A DNA stretch of 64,000 bases. Source: Lingula anatina (lineage: Eukaryota; Brachiopoda; Lingulata; Lingulida; Lingulidae). Location: the NCBI RefSeq assembly GCF_001039355.2, contig NW_019774458.1:380134-444133 (forward strand), in the 5' to 3' direction. The number at the start of each line of letters is the position of its first letter. Position 1 is the first letter of the stretch. The position numbers and the translations under genes are program-made. Shown here piece after piece: positions 12,201 to 22,785 of this stretch. Below the pieces are notes generated by a model. It was not told the origin of the DNA. It saw nothing but the letters and a program-made list of their open reading frames with translations, and made no database searches.

Positions 12201-14474
12201 TTAAGTAATAAAGACCAGATTTTTAATCCCACTCAGTAGAAAGATATTATGAGAATCTTTACAATAAGTAATTTATGTAATCAATATTTTATTTCAGGCA
12301 ATGCACTGGAAGATCTCAATTTGGAAGATTTTGACCTTTCCTCTATAGACAAGGAACTAGAGAAGGATAATGACAACAACTCCGTGTGCAGTTCAATAAG
12401 TGCAGGGTTTTCCTCTAGTAAGTTATGTTTTAATAATTGATACCTGAAAAAAGTAGGGACAGTGGTTTTGTCGTTTATAGGATGGGACACTGGCTGTCAA
12501 GTTTTGTTTTTCTTTTTTATATCAAGTAAAACGTCTTCTGAAACAAAAATACTACTAAGTTACCTAGACATCTTTGATTTTTGACATATACATGTTCCGT
12601 AAATCCACTTGGAACATCCCATACTCTAGTGGTCAGATCCAATATCATAGGTAACCAGTACAATATATTGCTGTTGTTCCTAATATTCCAGATTATCTAG
12701 GATCATCATCTGGGCCTGTCAATATCCCAGATGGCGGTGTATCCCGAGGCAGTGCAGGCAGTCTGGACTCGCCTGTATCTTCTTTAGGTAGTTTGCCCCC
12801 AGCTTTTGTACCACAACAGATGCAGCTGCAACAGAAACAGGAGCAACAGCTAGAACAGGTTTGTGTTTACATTTTCTCGGCAATCAGATTTTCCAGTTAA
12901 CACCACCTTAAAACTTAGAGATCCAAAGATACCATAAAATCACGATGAGCATCTTCTTTGTAGAAATTATTGTATTCATTTTAAACTGATCTAAAGAGTA
13001 TTGTTTCACATAATTATTATCATCTTGTCTAGTAGTTATTATGATAACAGTTAATATAACTGGATCAAACCAACCCATAACATATATGTGACTGCTTTGT
13101 TTCATATTTTAAGATAATTGATGAACCCAGCAATAGTTTAGACTCGGAATGTGTATTGTAATTGCATTCTACGCTATATTTGCAGGCTGCAGCTGCTTTC
13201 CTGAGTCAACCCAATCCAGGAAAGTACCACATGCCAGGGTTCTCAGACTATACCAATAACTCCCCCAGGAGCAGTACAGGTGGGGCATTATCCCCCCTGG
13301 TGGCACCTTCACCAACCTTCAGCTCAAATAGTGAGATGCACAGGCTTCGAGAGGAGCTCATGGCCAATAAGTCCAAGCTGCATTCTTGGGAGGAGGGTAT
13401 TTCGCAAGCCAGGAGTGTAAGTTGTAATTATGTTTTCTAAAATGAGTGAATAAAAGAATGAATAGTTTAATAAAAGTCTTCTGCATCTACTTTTATTGCT
13501 TGTTAAGTTGGATTATGGAAATTTTAGTTAAATTTGGTTAACTGAGAAGGTTATAATGAAATTTGACTTAAAGCATAACTGATGATTCTTATGTAATTTT
13601 AGGCTTGTGATGCTTGGAAAAAAGAGGCAGAAGAATCTTTAAAGAAGGCAAAAATTGCAGAAGCAGAGAAATTAGAAATTATGAGGCAAAGAGATGAGGT
13701 AATGCAGTCTTATGAAATGTGCGATCAACAAGTGCATAGGTGTAAATTTACTTCTGCAGTGATTATATTGTTCACTTCAGTAATGAAACAAGTAAACCCA
13801 ATTTATACTGCATATTTTAAGAGAATAATATACACTCAATTTAAATTAACGGGTTCTATTACTTTCTTTTCAGGCATTGGGTCAAGTTGTGAAATTAACA
13901 CAAGAAGTAGAACGGCTAAATGGAGGACCCTTTTTACACTGTTTAAAACGTATCAATGAACTGGAAAACTTGCCAATAGCTCAGTTGAAAAATTTGCAGA
14001 CTCAGCTACGATTAGATTTAGATAGATTAGATAAAGTAAGTCTGATAAAATAGTAAAACCACTTATTGTACATTATTGGGAGGCATGGATGGTGATCAAG
14101 TTGAAAAAATTAATTATATAGTATACTCGCAATAATTGTAAATATTACAAGGAGTTGCTATTTTTAAGTATGCATGCTTTTTCAAAGAAGAGAAGGGAAC
14201 ATAGAATAGGATGAACATTAAGGCTCAATTTTGTTAATTATTATTATATTTATTTATTTTAATTATTTTATTTTTATTTTATTTATTTTTTTTTCAGATC
14301 GTATATCAGTATACAGCCATGAAATGCCTAGTATGTCAAGACAAGAACCGAAGTGTAGCTGTTATGCCTTGTAATCACTATGTACTGTGTGATAGCTGCT
14401 CCAGTTTAACCACGGAATGTCCGTACTGCCATGCCCCTATAACACAGAGATCCAGCATTGTACTGCCTCTATAA
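220..14474 (+). CDS. unk: Unkempt-family CCCH zinc-finger/RING protein (gene span)
   Basis: Unkempt is a cytoplasmic RNA-binding protein that recognises short U-rich/UAG motifs in mRNAs and represses translation. The model has 15 exons: 220-275, 378-587, 3001-3299, 4265-4518, 4822-4906, 5320-5471, 5642-5746, 11280-11432, 11669-11909, 12298-12417, 12692-12858, 13186-13416, 13603-13698, 13874-14035, 14298-14474. They total 2508 nt, giving 835 residues, close to the ~810 of human UNK. Six CCCH fingers lie in about residues 25-300. They are followed by a long Ser/Pro/Gln-rich linker, a coiled coil around 665-775, and a C-terminal RING at about 785-830 with the CLVC, CDSC and CPYC cysteine pairs. 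All junctions are GT-AG and phase-consistent. Exons 3-7 also occur a second time at 8122-10828, and either set fits. The family assignment is very secure. Confidence 0.95.
588..3000 (+). other. unkempt intron 2 (2.4 kb)
   Basis: AT-rich intron between exons 2 and 3, with no supported coding sequence. From about 1040 onward it belongs to the block repeated at 6145-11251. The distal end has an (AT)n run and a T-tract just before the exon 3 acceptor. In the second copy the (AT)n run is missing at the equivalent place, a typical allelic microsatellite difference. Confidence 0.7.
3001..5746 (+). CDS. unk: unkempt exons 3-7, first copy (CCCH fingers 2-6)
   Basis: Exons 3001-3299, 4265-4518, 4822-4906, 5320-5471 and 5642-5746. 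They encode the CPFLHRTAGDTERRYHLRYY segment, then the HCAFAHG finger, a linker, the NYKTEQCKRPPRLCRQGYAC finger, the CPNVKHGDDWGD segment, the CPYCHTRTEQQFHPE segment, and finally the KCNDMVQTGYCPRGSFCAFA finger. The last two exons are a Ser/Thr-rich, probably disordered linker. The block enters in phase 2 and leaves in phase 0. It therefore joins exon 2 on one side and exon 8 on the other without a frameshift. Confidence 0.9.
4656..4680 (+). repeat. (TG)n microsatellite
   Basis: A pure TG run in unkempt intron 4, followed by 'cgtgtgtag'. The equivalent place in copy 2 (about 9781-9793) has a much shorter run. This length polymorphism is what two alleles of one locus would show. Confidence 0.9.
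5209..5259 (+). repeat. (TTTA)n microsatellite
   Basis: A long ATTT-type run in unkempt intron 5. The second copy near 10321-10340 has only about four units. Confidence 0.9.
6144..6144. other. Single ambiguous base at a contig junction
   Basis: One 'n' sits exactly between the end of repeat copy 1 and the start of repeat copy 2. It is followed closely by a poly(A) run of about 30 bases. It most likely marks a zero-length or misjudged scaffold gap. Confidence 0.85.
6145..11251 (+). repeat. Direct repeat, copy 2 of ~5.1 kb block containing unkempt exons 3-7
   Basis: Second copy of 1040-6141, in the same orientation. It reads on without a break into unkempt exon 8 ('cctgaaatttaccactgaaac'), whereas copy 1 stops at the 'n'. 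Copy 2 is therefore the version physically connected to the 3' half of the gene, and copy 1 the one connected to exons 1-2. Confidence 0.9.
8122..10828 (+). CDS. unk: unkempt exons 3-7, second copy
   Basis: Exons 8122-8420, 9387-9640, 9935-10019, 10401-10552 and 10724-10828. Their lengths match copy 1 (299, 254, 85, 152, 105 nt) and they encode the same amino acids. The five exons total 895 nt, which is not a multiple of three. Exon 7 of copy 1 ends in phase 0 while exon 3 of copy 2 expects phase 2. A transcript using both copies would read into a stop a few codons after the junction. Only one set can be used in a functional mRNA. Confidence 0.9.
11280..14474 (+). CDS. unk: unkempt exons 8-15: linker, coiled coil and RING
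   Basis: Eight single-copy exons. Exons 8-11 encode a Ser/Gly/Pro/Gln-rich region that includes the conserved GDTVESVIG and LEDLNLEDFDLSSIDKELE segments. The latter resembles the short conserved linear motif region of vertebrate UNK. Exon 12 ends with a leucine-rich coiled-coil start (EMHRLREELMANKSKLHSWE). Exons 13-14 continue it with Lys/Glu-rich heptads that match the vertebrate QACDAWKKEAEE region. Exon 15 carries the RING finger with CLVC, CNHYVLCDSC and CPYC, and ends at TAA 14472-14474. Ubiquitin-ligase activity is uncertain for this family. Confidence 0.93.
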
Positions 14475-15565
14475 TCATCTCTCTCGTTAGTCATTTTAAC
14501 CATACATTTTATAAAATAAGGGGAGAAAGGTGCTGATTTTTTTTTCTTGGGAGAAAAGGAGCTTTAACAGATTACAAATACAGGATGGTGGATCAGGTTC
14601 TCATATAAGGATTATACTATACAGTTATATATGCCAGGATGGTAGCAGAGGATGATTTCCCAATAGACGATTGTAATCAAATGACATTGCAGTTGCTTTC
14701 TTTCATGCCTGGAGATGGTATTTCAAGTACACTTTACTTCATATCAATGATTGTGAATGGACATCAAAAAAGCATTGGTGCATTACAATAATGACAATCG
14801 GGATGTTTAAATCTGAACTTTTTGGAAGTCAGAGTTTAGCTTGATGCAGTTATGCATTACATTGCAATATTTTCTTATATGATTGACTAAGTAATTGAGG
14901 GAGAAGGTGGTATATTGTGTCTAATTAGACCATTCTTATAGAGGCAATATTGAAGATTAGACTTGTAACTTGATTTCCTTCATAATCACAAACCTGTTTT
15001 CACAGCTTCAAGAATTGGACTTTACATGACTATCATTTCATTTTTGAGAGACCTCTCTTTGTGCCCATTGTTTTAAATATATATTATTATAATTGGTTTA
15101 CATTGAATTTGATTATGTTTTGAGTACTATTGATCCTTCTTTACCTATAAGGTATGATTATTTCTGTTGATGATTGATTGTAGGCACAAATTTACACCAG
15201 GCAGAGCTGGCTCTTGCTTCCACTAGAACAGGCATTATGAAATGATAAAGTTTTCTTCATTCTCCTTTTGTAAATTTTACCATTGTCATGAAATGTCATA
15301 GTAAATTGAAAATCTATTAAAGAAAAGCATCCCTCCATTTTTTTTTCTTTTTTTAAGTTTGAATAAGGTACCTGGTTGTTGGTTTTTGTATATTATTAAA
15401 TATTTCTCAAAGCTTAAAAATTGGTTTGCTTTTATTCATTTTCTCTTATTTCTTACATTTTTGTATTTAAAAATTGTGGGGCCCTTCATGCTGTGCTGAC
15501 ACGTGCAAACAAGTTAATTATCAACTTCCTAGACTTTGAATCCAAATAAATGTTTTCATTTGTTC
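14475..15565 (+). other. unkempt 3' UTR
   Basis: About 1.1 kb of AT-rich non-coding sequence after the stop. A canonical AATAAA at 15545-15550 is the best polyadenylation signal. No other gene is visible here. Confidence 0.55.
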
Positions 15566-16439
15566 GACAAATTTTTAAACTGAGTAAACGGCAGTAATTG
15601 GAGTAAAAGTCTGAAAATAATATTGAAATGTTTTACAGATAGAGAGGTCTGTGGTGACATGCAATGATTGTTTTTTTACTAAATGCTTATTTAATTCAAT
15701 GATAATGAATCCTCTCACAGGCTCTTGGTGCTTACTAGTAAATACGACCAATCTTGATTGGAAGCAGACAATCAGACTACTATTTTCGTATATCAAGGTA
15801 AAAGATGTATTTTAAGTAGGTGCTTTAGGGAAGTATTAAAACTCAGTACAGTACATGGGAATTGAAATGCATGCCCCCCTCCAAAAATAAATAAATAACG
15901 AAGGGAAAAAAAGGAGCTCAATGCCTGCATTGCATAGGCTATGCACTGTAATCTGGTTCAGGATTAGCTTGTATTGCGTGACTGGTTTCTCTTTCGACTG
16001 TCATTCCATATTAGGCGAAGCCTTATCCTTATATTTGAAAGATATGTAGTCTACTGGATTGTCAAAACGAATCTGTGAAGACAAACTACTTCAAAGATTT
16101 GAATGATTTCAATATTTTTCATGTTTTCATTGTTTCGTCATGATGACATTAAAGAGTTGAGTGGCATAATTAGATTTTGTGGCATGCATATTGTAGATTG
16201 ATTCATTGACGGGTCAACGTGATAGCTACAGATACGAAATAGACTACATATCAAAGCACATATCCCTGTTTCTTGCAACATGAAAAGTAATAGGTAAGGC
16301 AATAAAATGTGTTCTTATAAGATAAATAACATCTGCAAAACAGATCGAGTAAATTCAACTTTTCTTTATGCCGTCCTCACAACACAAACTCGCTCGGTGC
16401 CGTGGAATATGCAGGTGCGCGGATCTAGTGCTGCATACG
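15566..16439. other. Intergenic region unkempt-H3.3
   Basis: No supported gene. It includes an (AAAT)-rich patch near 15884-15897. Short ORFs on both strands look random. Confidence 0.5.
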
Positions 16440-16709
16440 ATTAGCCAATCAGAAGCATGTTCATCGTCCAATCAGAACTCGGATAGCGCATCCAATTGAA
16501 AATAAAACAGGGGCGAAATCTCGACCAATAAGAAAGCAACTTATTCGTCCAATGAGAATTAAGTAGGTCAGGCCAAAAATGTCAGATTTGCTCCAATCAG
16601 CATTTTTCATACATTGAAAGTTATTTATAGAATCTGGGAAGCGAAGTCTGTACCGTCTTCTATTATCATTGAAACACTCGACGTCGACTTAAGTCTACCT
16701 CGTGAAAAG
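16440..16709 (+). promoter_or_regulatory. H3.3 promoter with six CCAAT boxes, TATA-like box and 5' UTR exon
   Basis: Six CCAAT pentamers, all on the + strand, lie at 16445, 16468, 16492, 16525, 16549 and 16593. Four extend to CCAATCAG, CCAATGAG or similar NF-Y-type contexts. A TATTTATA element at 16622-16629 follows the last one. A likely non-coding first exon ends at 16709 at the donor AAAAG|GTAAGA. CCAAT/NF-Y arrays upstream of a TATA box are typical of histone promoters. Factor binding is inferred. Confidence 0.75.
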
Positions 16710-17804
<1,095 letters not shown>

Positions 17805-18260
17805 CATGTTCATATTGACTGACTTTTTAGACTTCATGTTTCAACAATCTCACCAATCATGAGACCAAACGCATCATCAATTTATCCACATTTCTAGGAG
17901 GGATTTTATACTGCATAGTGGAATATTTCCTTTAGTGCGTGTCTAGTAGCATTTTTAATGGACTATTCTTCTTAACTTATTGTGCTGCTTTCGTCTTGTG
18001 GCTGTATTTTGAAATGAGGTGGCCAAATGTGCACGGAAGAATGTGAAACTACATCGACCATTCGAGAGTGATTGGAGAGCCACAATTTCAAACTATGTGT
18101 ATGATAGCGTAAAAAAAAGTATATTTTATTTTGTACAATCTTTGTTAGTAAACTATTTAACCATAGATGATTCTTTTGATATTACAAATTTTCAGTGTAG
18201 GTTAACCAGGAGATTTAGCAATAACATATGACCTCAAAATGGAAGATCTCATGAAATAAA
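17805..18260 (+). other. H3.3 3' UTR
   Basis: Non-coding sequence after TAA 17802-17804. It ends at an AATAAA signal (18255-18260) followed by an A-run. I saw no histone stem-loop, as expected for a replacement variant. Confidence 0.55.
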
Positions 18261-20029
18261 AAAAAATCCTCACTGAATAAGACCAGATTTAAAAGTGAGT
18301 ACGGGTACCTGCACGTGACTCCACGGAAATTTCCAAAAGTGACCAACATTTCGATTGTATTTGGAATAAATTTCTTTTACCCTGACGATGTTGTACATTT
18401 CAGTTCTTCGTTACTTGAAAAAGACGAGTTGTTGCTCTGTTCATCCAAAAGAAAAAAAGCTCTCCGATTGTTTTTGCCCGATTTTCGTTTGGTTGTTATG
18501 GCACCACTTCGTAATGGTACGTTACGTACTATATAGTTTGCAGTAATGTGGAGGGTGGTACTTAAGTTTTTTCATTTTCCTTTGATAGAATTATGTCAAA
18601 ACCACCTTTGAAATCGTTTTATCCAGACGTTTTCTAGGTCAATTCGAAAGTTTTATTTGGTCCTAGCTAAATCGTGTTTCTGTATGTTATAGGGACTTTT
18701 TAAAACAATTATCATACATGATATGAAGGGTCCAAATTGATAGTTATACCCAGTTACTGGTGTCACCGACTTCATTTGGTGGTTGTCAACCAAATAAAAT
18801 GCTATGGAATCAGAAAATGGATTGGAGAGGGTGGAGATTTGGTTAATTGACACAAAATGCAAGGCGTGATCCGTGAACACCCGAAACTAGTTTCAATGTT
18901 ATAAATATACCTCTGCGTTGGGGGATGGGAATGGTGTATCAAGAATGCAAATCTCAGATGGTAGGAAAATTGCCATTTGACCAAATGCCACATGTCATGA
19001 TTTCTAAATAATGCGTTTCATTGTAAAGAGTATGGGAATAGTACATTACGCTACATTTCAATTAACATGTACTTACAAGACAAGAAAGATGTAAATGTGT
19101 TATCACAGCAAGGATTGTCTGTTAACTTAGCGTTAAAGTCCTAGAGACTAAAAAGTAATTGAGTAAAACAGACTGACGGAAAAGACGACGGCATTGCAGT
19201 TGTTGAGATTCTTATCTGCAGCATTCCAATTACTGCATCTTTACAGCAGTGCCACGCATGATACTGGAGCCGGGTCGAAGATAAGTTGAAAAGAAAGGTA
19301 ATCCTGACATTTTTTTTTTATTTTACATAGAATACACTCAAAAATGATACGTGTACAGAGTACTTGCATATCTTGGCATGCCTTCTAATATGTGCCCACA
19401 GAATAAGGGCCCAGTGCTGGTCTACTGAATGCATTGGAAGGCTCAACAAAGCAACTGCACCAAACATTATTTTGAGTGCGCTTCCAGTTATCCCCCCCCC
19501 CCCCCAAAAAAAAGACAAAAAAATCCTGGGTCCCATATAATATAATGTTATATGTGCTAAGGTTAACAGTGCTAAGGTTAGCCAAAAGTATCGAGGTAAG
19601 TATATGGGGCGAATGTCACCTAAACAAAGTAAAGCCAGAGAAAACGGACTGGCGTTCCTGTCGGTGCAGTTTGTTATCCAAAGGGACCACTGCTGTTTAA
19701 TTTAAGTCAAAGTAAATTTTTGGTCTAATTGCATAGAACTATTTTCTGTCGAAAGTTCTAAATATAAAAGGCCCCAGGTAACTACAAGTCAAGTCACTAT
19801 TAGGCTCACATTTTGAAGGGATGTAAAAACACGGAGAGCATTGAATATGAAAAGACTTGTTTTAAATTTAAAAATGAAGAAAGAAAATGTATGAACTGGA
19901 AAAATAAGTATAAAGAAATGTACACATATAAACGAGATGATGTCAATGAACTCTTAATCATAAACCTTATTACTCATTTGGACAATAAAGCCCCGTACAG
20001 TCATCAATTATCACTTGTTATAATAGTTG
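18261..20029. other. Intergenic region, no gene seen
   Basis: AT-rich DNA without a supported gene. It contains a homopolymeric C run at about 19491-19504 followed by an A-run. ORFs of 60-75 codons occur on both strands but lack protein-like composition or splice context. Confidence 0.5.
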
Positions 20030-20246
20030 TTTAAGACCCCATTCCAAGAGATTAGATCGATCCAAACTAGATCGACCTAACTCCCTGGGGGTTCACGCTA
20101 AAAAGCTGTCAGCCGAGCGGGCACGAAAGTTAATTACCCCCTTACAGCTTGTAGTAGGCGGGATGGACATTTAATATCTGACAGTAATCTTGTGAGACTC
20201 CTCACGGGGATAGATCGATCTAAAACCTATGGGAATACGCCCTAAA
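20030..20246. mobile_element. MITE-like element, copy 1
   Basis: A ~217-bp element whose ends are imperfect inverted repeats. The left end reads TTTAAGACCCCATTCC followed by TTAGATCGATC. The reverse complement of the right end reads TTTAGGGCGTATTCCC followed by TTTTAGATCGATC. The interior carries GTTAATTACCCCCT and GTAGTAGGCG. A related element lies inverted at 56062-56331. The size, inverted ends and lack of coding capacity point to a non-autonomous DNA transposon. The superfamily is unknown and I could not define a target-site duplication. Confidence 0.6.
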
Positions 20247-20640
20247 GCACTTTGAATAAAACGGCATTCAAAGCAAAAAAAAAAAAAAATGGAAAGCAGA
20301 CCAAAATCCAGCGTAAAATCTCTTTTTACGAAAAAATACAACTTTGGGGACTACTCCTTTTTTTTCATGGACATACACCTTTCGCCACAGACGATTTGGA
20401 CCTTTTGTCAACGCGCCTTGTGACAAGGCCTAGTCTATGACAGTATCTAGTAAACGGTGAAAAGACGCTGGGAGCGTGGTTGTGCCTAATAAAAAAGACC
20501 AGGAGATAGGTAAACCTGTTCAGGAGGATAAAAAAATCCTATGATAAAACTAATCGTGAGCTAACATATAGATAAAATGCCCCGGTATAGAGGCTTTAGG
20601 CGTGTCAGCGGAAGCTCTGTTCGTAATTAGATTCACCACA

Positions 20641-20682
20641 GCACGCGCTCTGCACGCGTCCGCACGAGTCCGGCACGCGGGG
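20641..20682 (+). promoter_or_regulatory. Cluster of four GCACG motifs, ~11-bp spacing
   Basis: Four GCACG cores (three GCACGCG, one GCACGAG) start at 20641, 20652, 20662 and 20673. They form a small CpG-rich island in otherwise AT-rich DNA about 1.1 kb upstream of the bHLH start. CACGC/GCGTG is the core bound by bHLH-PAS dimers (AhR or HIF type), so a response element is possible. A degenerate tandem repeat is an equally good reading. Confidence 0.35.
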
Positions 20683-21126
20683 AGTGGACAAACAGCAGCT
20701 AATTACTTCAAACAAAAGCCAAGTTTAGCGCGGTCAGAGGCGAAGATAATTGGCGTATCACTTTCATTCCTGTTGAAAATAAATATTGTTCCATTCTCTA
20801 TCTTCTGTTGCAATTGTGATACAACCGCTTCCTGAAATCTTAGCACAGCTGCGATGTCGCAAAGTGAATTTAAACAACGTTTCATTTTTAATCAAAATAC
20901 TATTGAATTTATCAATATGTTGTCCTTCTCCGGCAAAACACACTGATATCGAAGAGTACGCTTCTACTTTCAAATTAAGTTAAAGGTCACATCAGCATAA
21001 ATATAAAACCCTGGATTTTATAGATATTGCGTTTTATAATAACGTTTACCCTTATAATTATTTGATTCTTGGATTAATATTAATAAATCTGTCTCATGAA
21101 ATATATCACCGTGTTTTTGCCAATCA

Positions 21127-21127
<1 letters not shown>

Positions 21128-21187
<60 letters not shown>
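21128..21187. repeat. (AT)n microsatellite
   Basis: About 60 bp of uninterrupted AT dinucleotides in the region upstream of the bHLH gene. Confidence 0.95.
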
Positions 21188-21190
<3 letters not shown>

Positions 21191-21774
21191 AGAAAACAAG
21201 AAAAGAAAAAAAATCACTAGGCTTACAAGAAGTTGAGAGTAAGGATGACGGAAATAACCTTGAACATGAAATCGACGGAGCAAACTCATTGCCACTGAAG
21301 CAAAAACATTTTATGCATTACTCACACTTTAAGTTTTTTTCCTGTAATCAACTTAATTGTTGGTTATGTGGTTGAGGCGTGGTGTTACCTATCTGCACAG
21401 CGGGGACTATTAACCGCTGCTCAGCAATTTGTGGCGAAGCACCGTCGCTTCTTGTCCAGCAACAGTGGGCGGTGACGCCATGTTACTAACGTTTTCAAAT
21501 CATTTCAATTTCCAAAAACTTTGCATTTTTGCTTATTTTCTCCATATATTAATTAAATAAGGAATTCGACAGCATTGTCATTTACAGCACCTACTAATGT
21601 TTCGTCTGTGCTTTCAAATCTCCTGGGGCCCATACTCTATTGTCAGCATGAGCCAGTTTTTCTCTATCTTTGTGCAGGACTTTCGTCATTTCGCCAAGTT
21701 GTCGATACAAATTTTCAAGCTAGCGCAATCTAATCTCTCCACTTCAAGATAAAGTAATTTGACTCAAATTAAAC

Positions 21775-22785
21775 ATGGCCCACGAGCTCCTCTGCTGGGC
21801 GTCTCTTTTGTGTCTAGACTCGGAAACTTTATCACTTCAAAAGAGAAGACATGCAGAAAACGCTGTTGGATTTAAAGCGCGCTACCTCAAGAAGAGGAGT
21901 AGTTTTACAACCAGAACTCCAAGAACACGGACACCTTCTACAAAGATGGCACTGATGGATAATTCACTGAATGCTTTTGGTCTTACACCGCCGACGGGAC
22001 AAGCTCCTTGGACGCGCACGGACTGCAGTTTGCAGCAGCCGGCATTTGAAAACGCAATTGACTACCAAAATTTAGCGCAAAATAATGGAGACAGCCAAAC
22101 CGTTTTGTACTACCAGATAAACTATAACAATAACATGGTTTGCTCTGCGCCACAGTGGGACGGAAACAATTTCCATGAGTACACAGGCGCACGTGAAATT
22201 CTGACCATTGAAACCAACACCGCAGAGCACTCCGTTGGCAGTTACAGCAGCCTTCCCCAGCAGAATCCTCATCCCAAGCAGCAGTACCCGTGTGTCCACG
22301 GTGAACACGGGGATAATAAGTTGGTGCAGTACTCGCGCGGGGGAGCCACAGAACGCGAGAGAAACCGTATGCACTTGCTAAACGATGCGTTTGAGGAGCT
22401 GAGGAAGGTTGTCCCCAAGTCAAATCTCAGCGAGCACCAAAGGCTGTCGAAGATAGCCACACTGCGTCTGGCGATCCACTACATTTCAGCTCTGACCAGC
22501 ATACTGAAAAGTTCTGGCGCCGAGATCCGGCGAATTCAAGACATTCCAGCTCCAGAGCCAAGGCGTAAACGGGGGAGGTGCACCAGGAGAAAAATCCATA
22601 ATTGCCACAGCTTTGACGCTCATTCATATGGTGGCAAAACTGGACGTGTTCAAAAGAAAAATAGACATCCCCAGCACATAAGCTATGAAGGTTTATCACA
22701 TGACACGGAGGAAAGGAGCCAGTTTCCACTAACAATAGAAGCAGAAATCACTCCTAACTGTGTAAGAAATGAAAATCTGCGTTGA
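21775..22785 (+). CDS. Atonal-superfamily-like bHLH transcription factor, intronless
   Basis: A 336-residue open frame in a single exon. The bHLH domain lies at about residues 188-245. The basic region and helix 1 read [20 protein letters not shown], and helix 2 has [20 protein letters not shown]. The ERxR pattern and the LSKIxTLRLAxxYI helix 2 place it among group A (E-box-binding, tissue-specific, E-protein-partnered) factors such as neurogenin, Fer, PTF1 and twist relatives. The loop (PKSNLSEHQ) looks about two residues longer than in those families, so I assign no orthology. A basic tract ([11 protein letters not shown]) after the domain may be a nuclear localisation signal. The N-terminal region is Asn/Gln/Tyr-rich. 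The first ATG is used here. An ATG at 21946 (residue 58, context aaagATGgc) is a plausible alternative start. An AATAAA lies near 23226. Confidence 0.85.
   Translation: MAHELLCWASLLCLDSETLSLQKRRHAENAVGFKARYLKKRSSFTTRTPRTRTPSTKMALMDNSLNAFGLTPPTGQAPWTRTDCSLQQPAFENAIDYQNLAQNNGDSQTVLYYQINYNNNMVCSAPQWDGNNFHEYTGAREILTIETNTAEHSVGSYSSLPQQNPHPKQQYPCVHGEHGDNKLVQYSRGGATERERNRMHLLNDAFEELRKVVPKSNLSEHQRLSKIATLRLAIHYISALTSILKSSGAEIRRIQDIPAPEPRRKRGRCTRRKIHNCHSFDAHSYGGKTGRVQKKNRHPQHISYEGLSHDTEERSQFPLTIEAEITPNCVRNENLR

Larger units (their letters stand above)
20247..21774. other. Region upstream of the bHLH gene
   Basis: Contains a helically phased GCACG motif array (20641-20682) and a long AT microsatellite (21128-21187). 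It otherwise holds AT-rich DNA with no supported coding sequence. It is the presumed promoter side of the bHLH gene; no TATA box was identified with confidence. Confidence 0.45.

Noticed and set aside
19318-19700. ORFs around the poly(C) tract on both strands
   Set aside because: Low-complexity-driven open frames with Gly or Pro runs from the homopolymer. No other evidence.
21983-22735. Minus-strand ORFs of 100-146 codons over the bHLH gene
   Set aside because: Antisense shadows of the bHLH coding exon.
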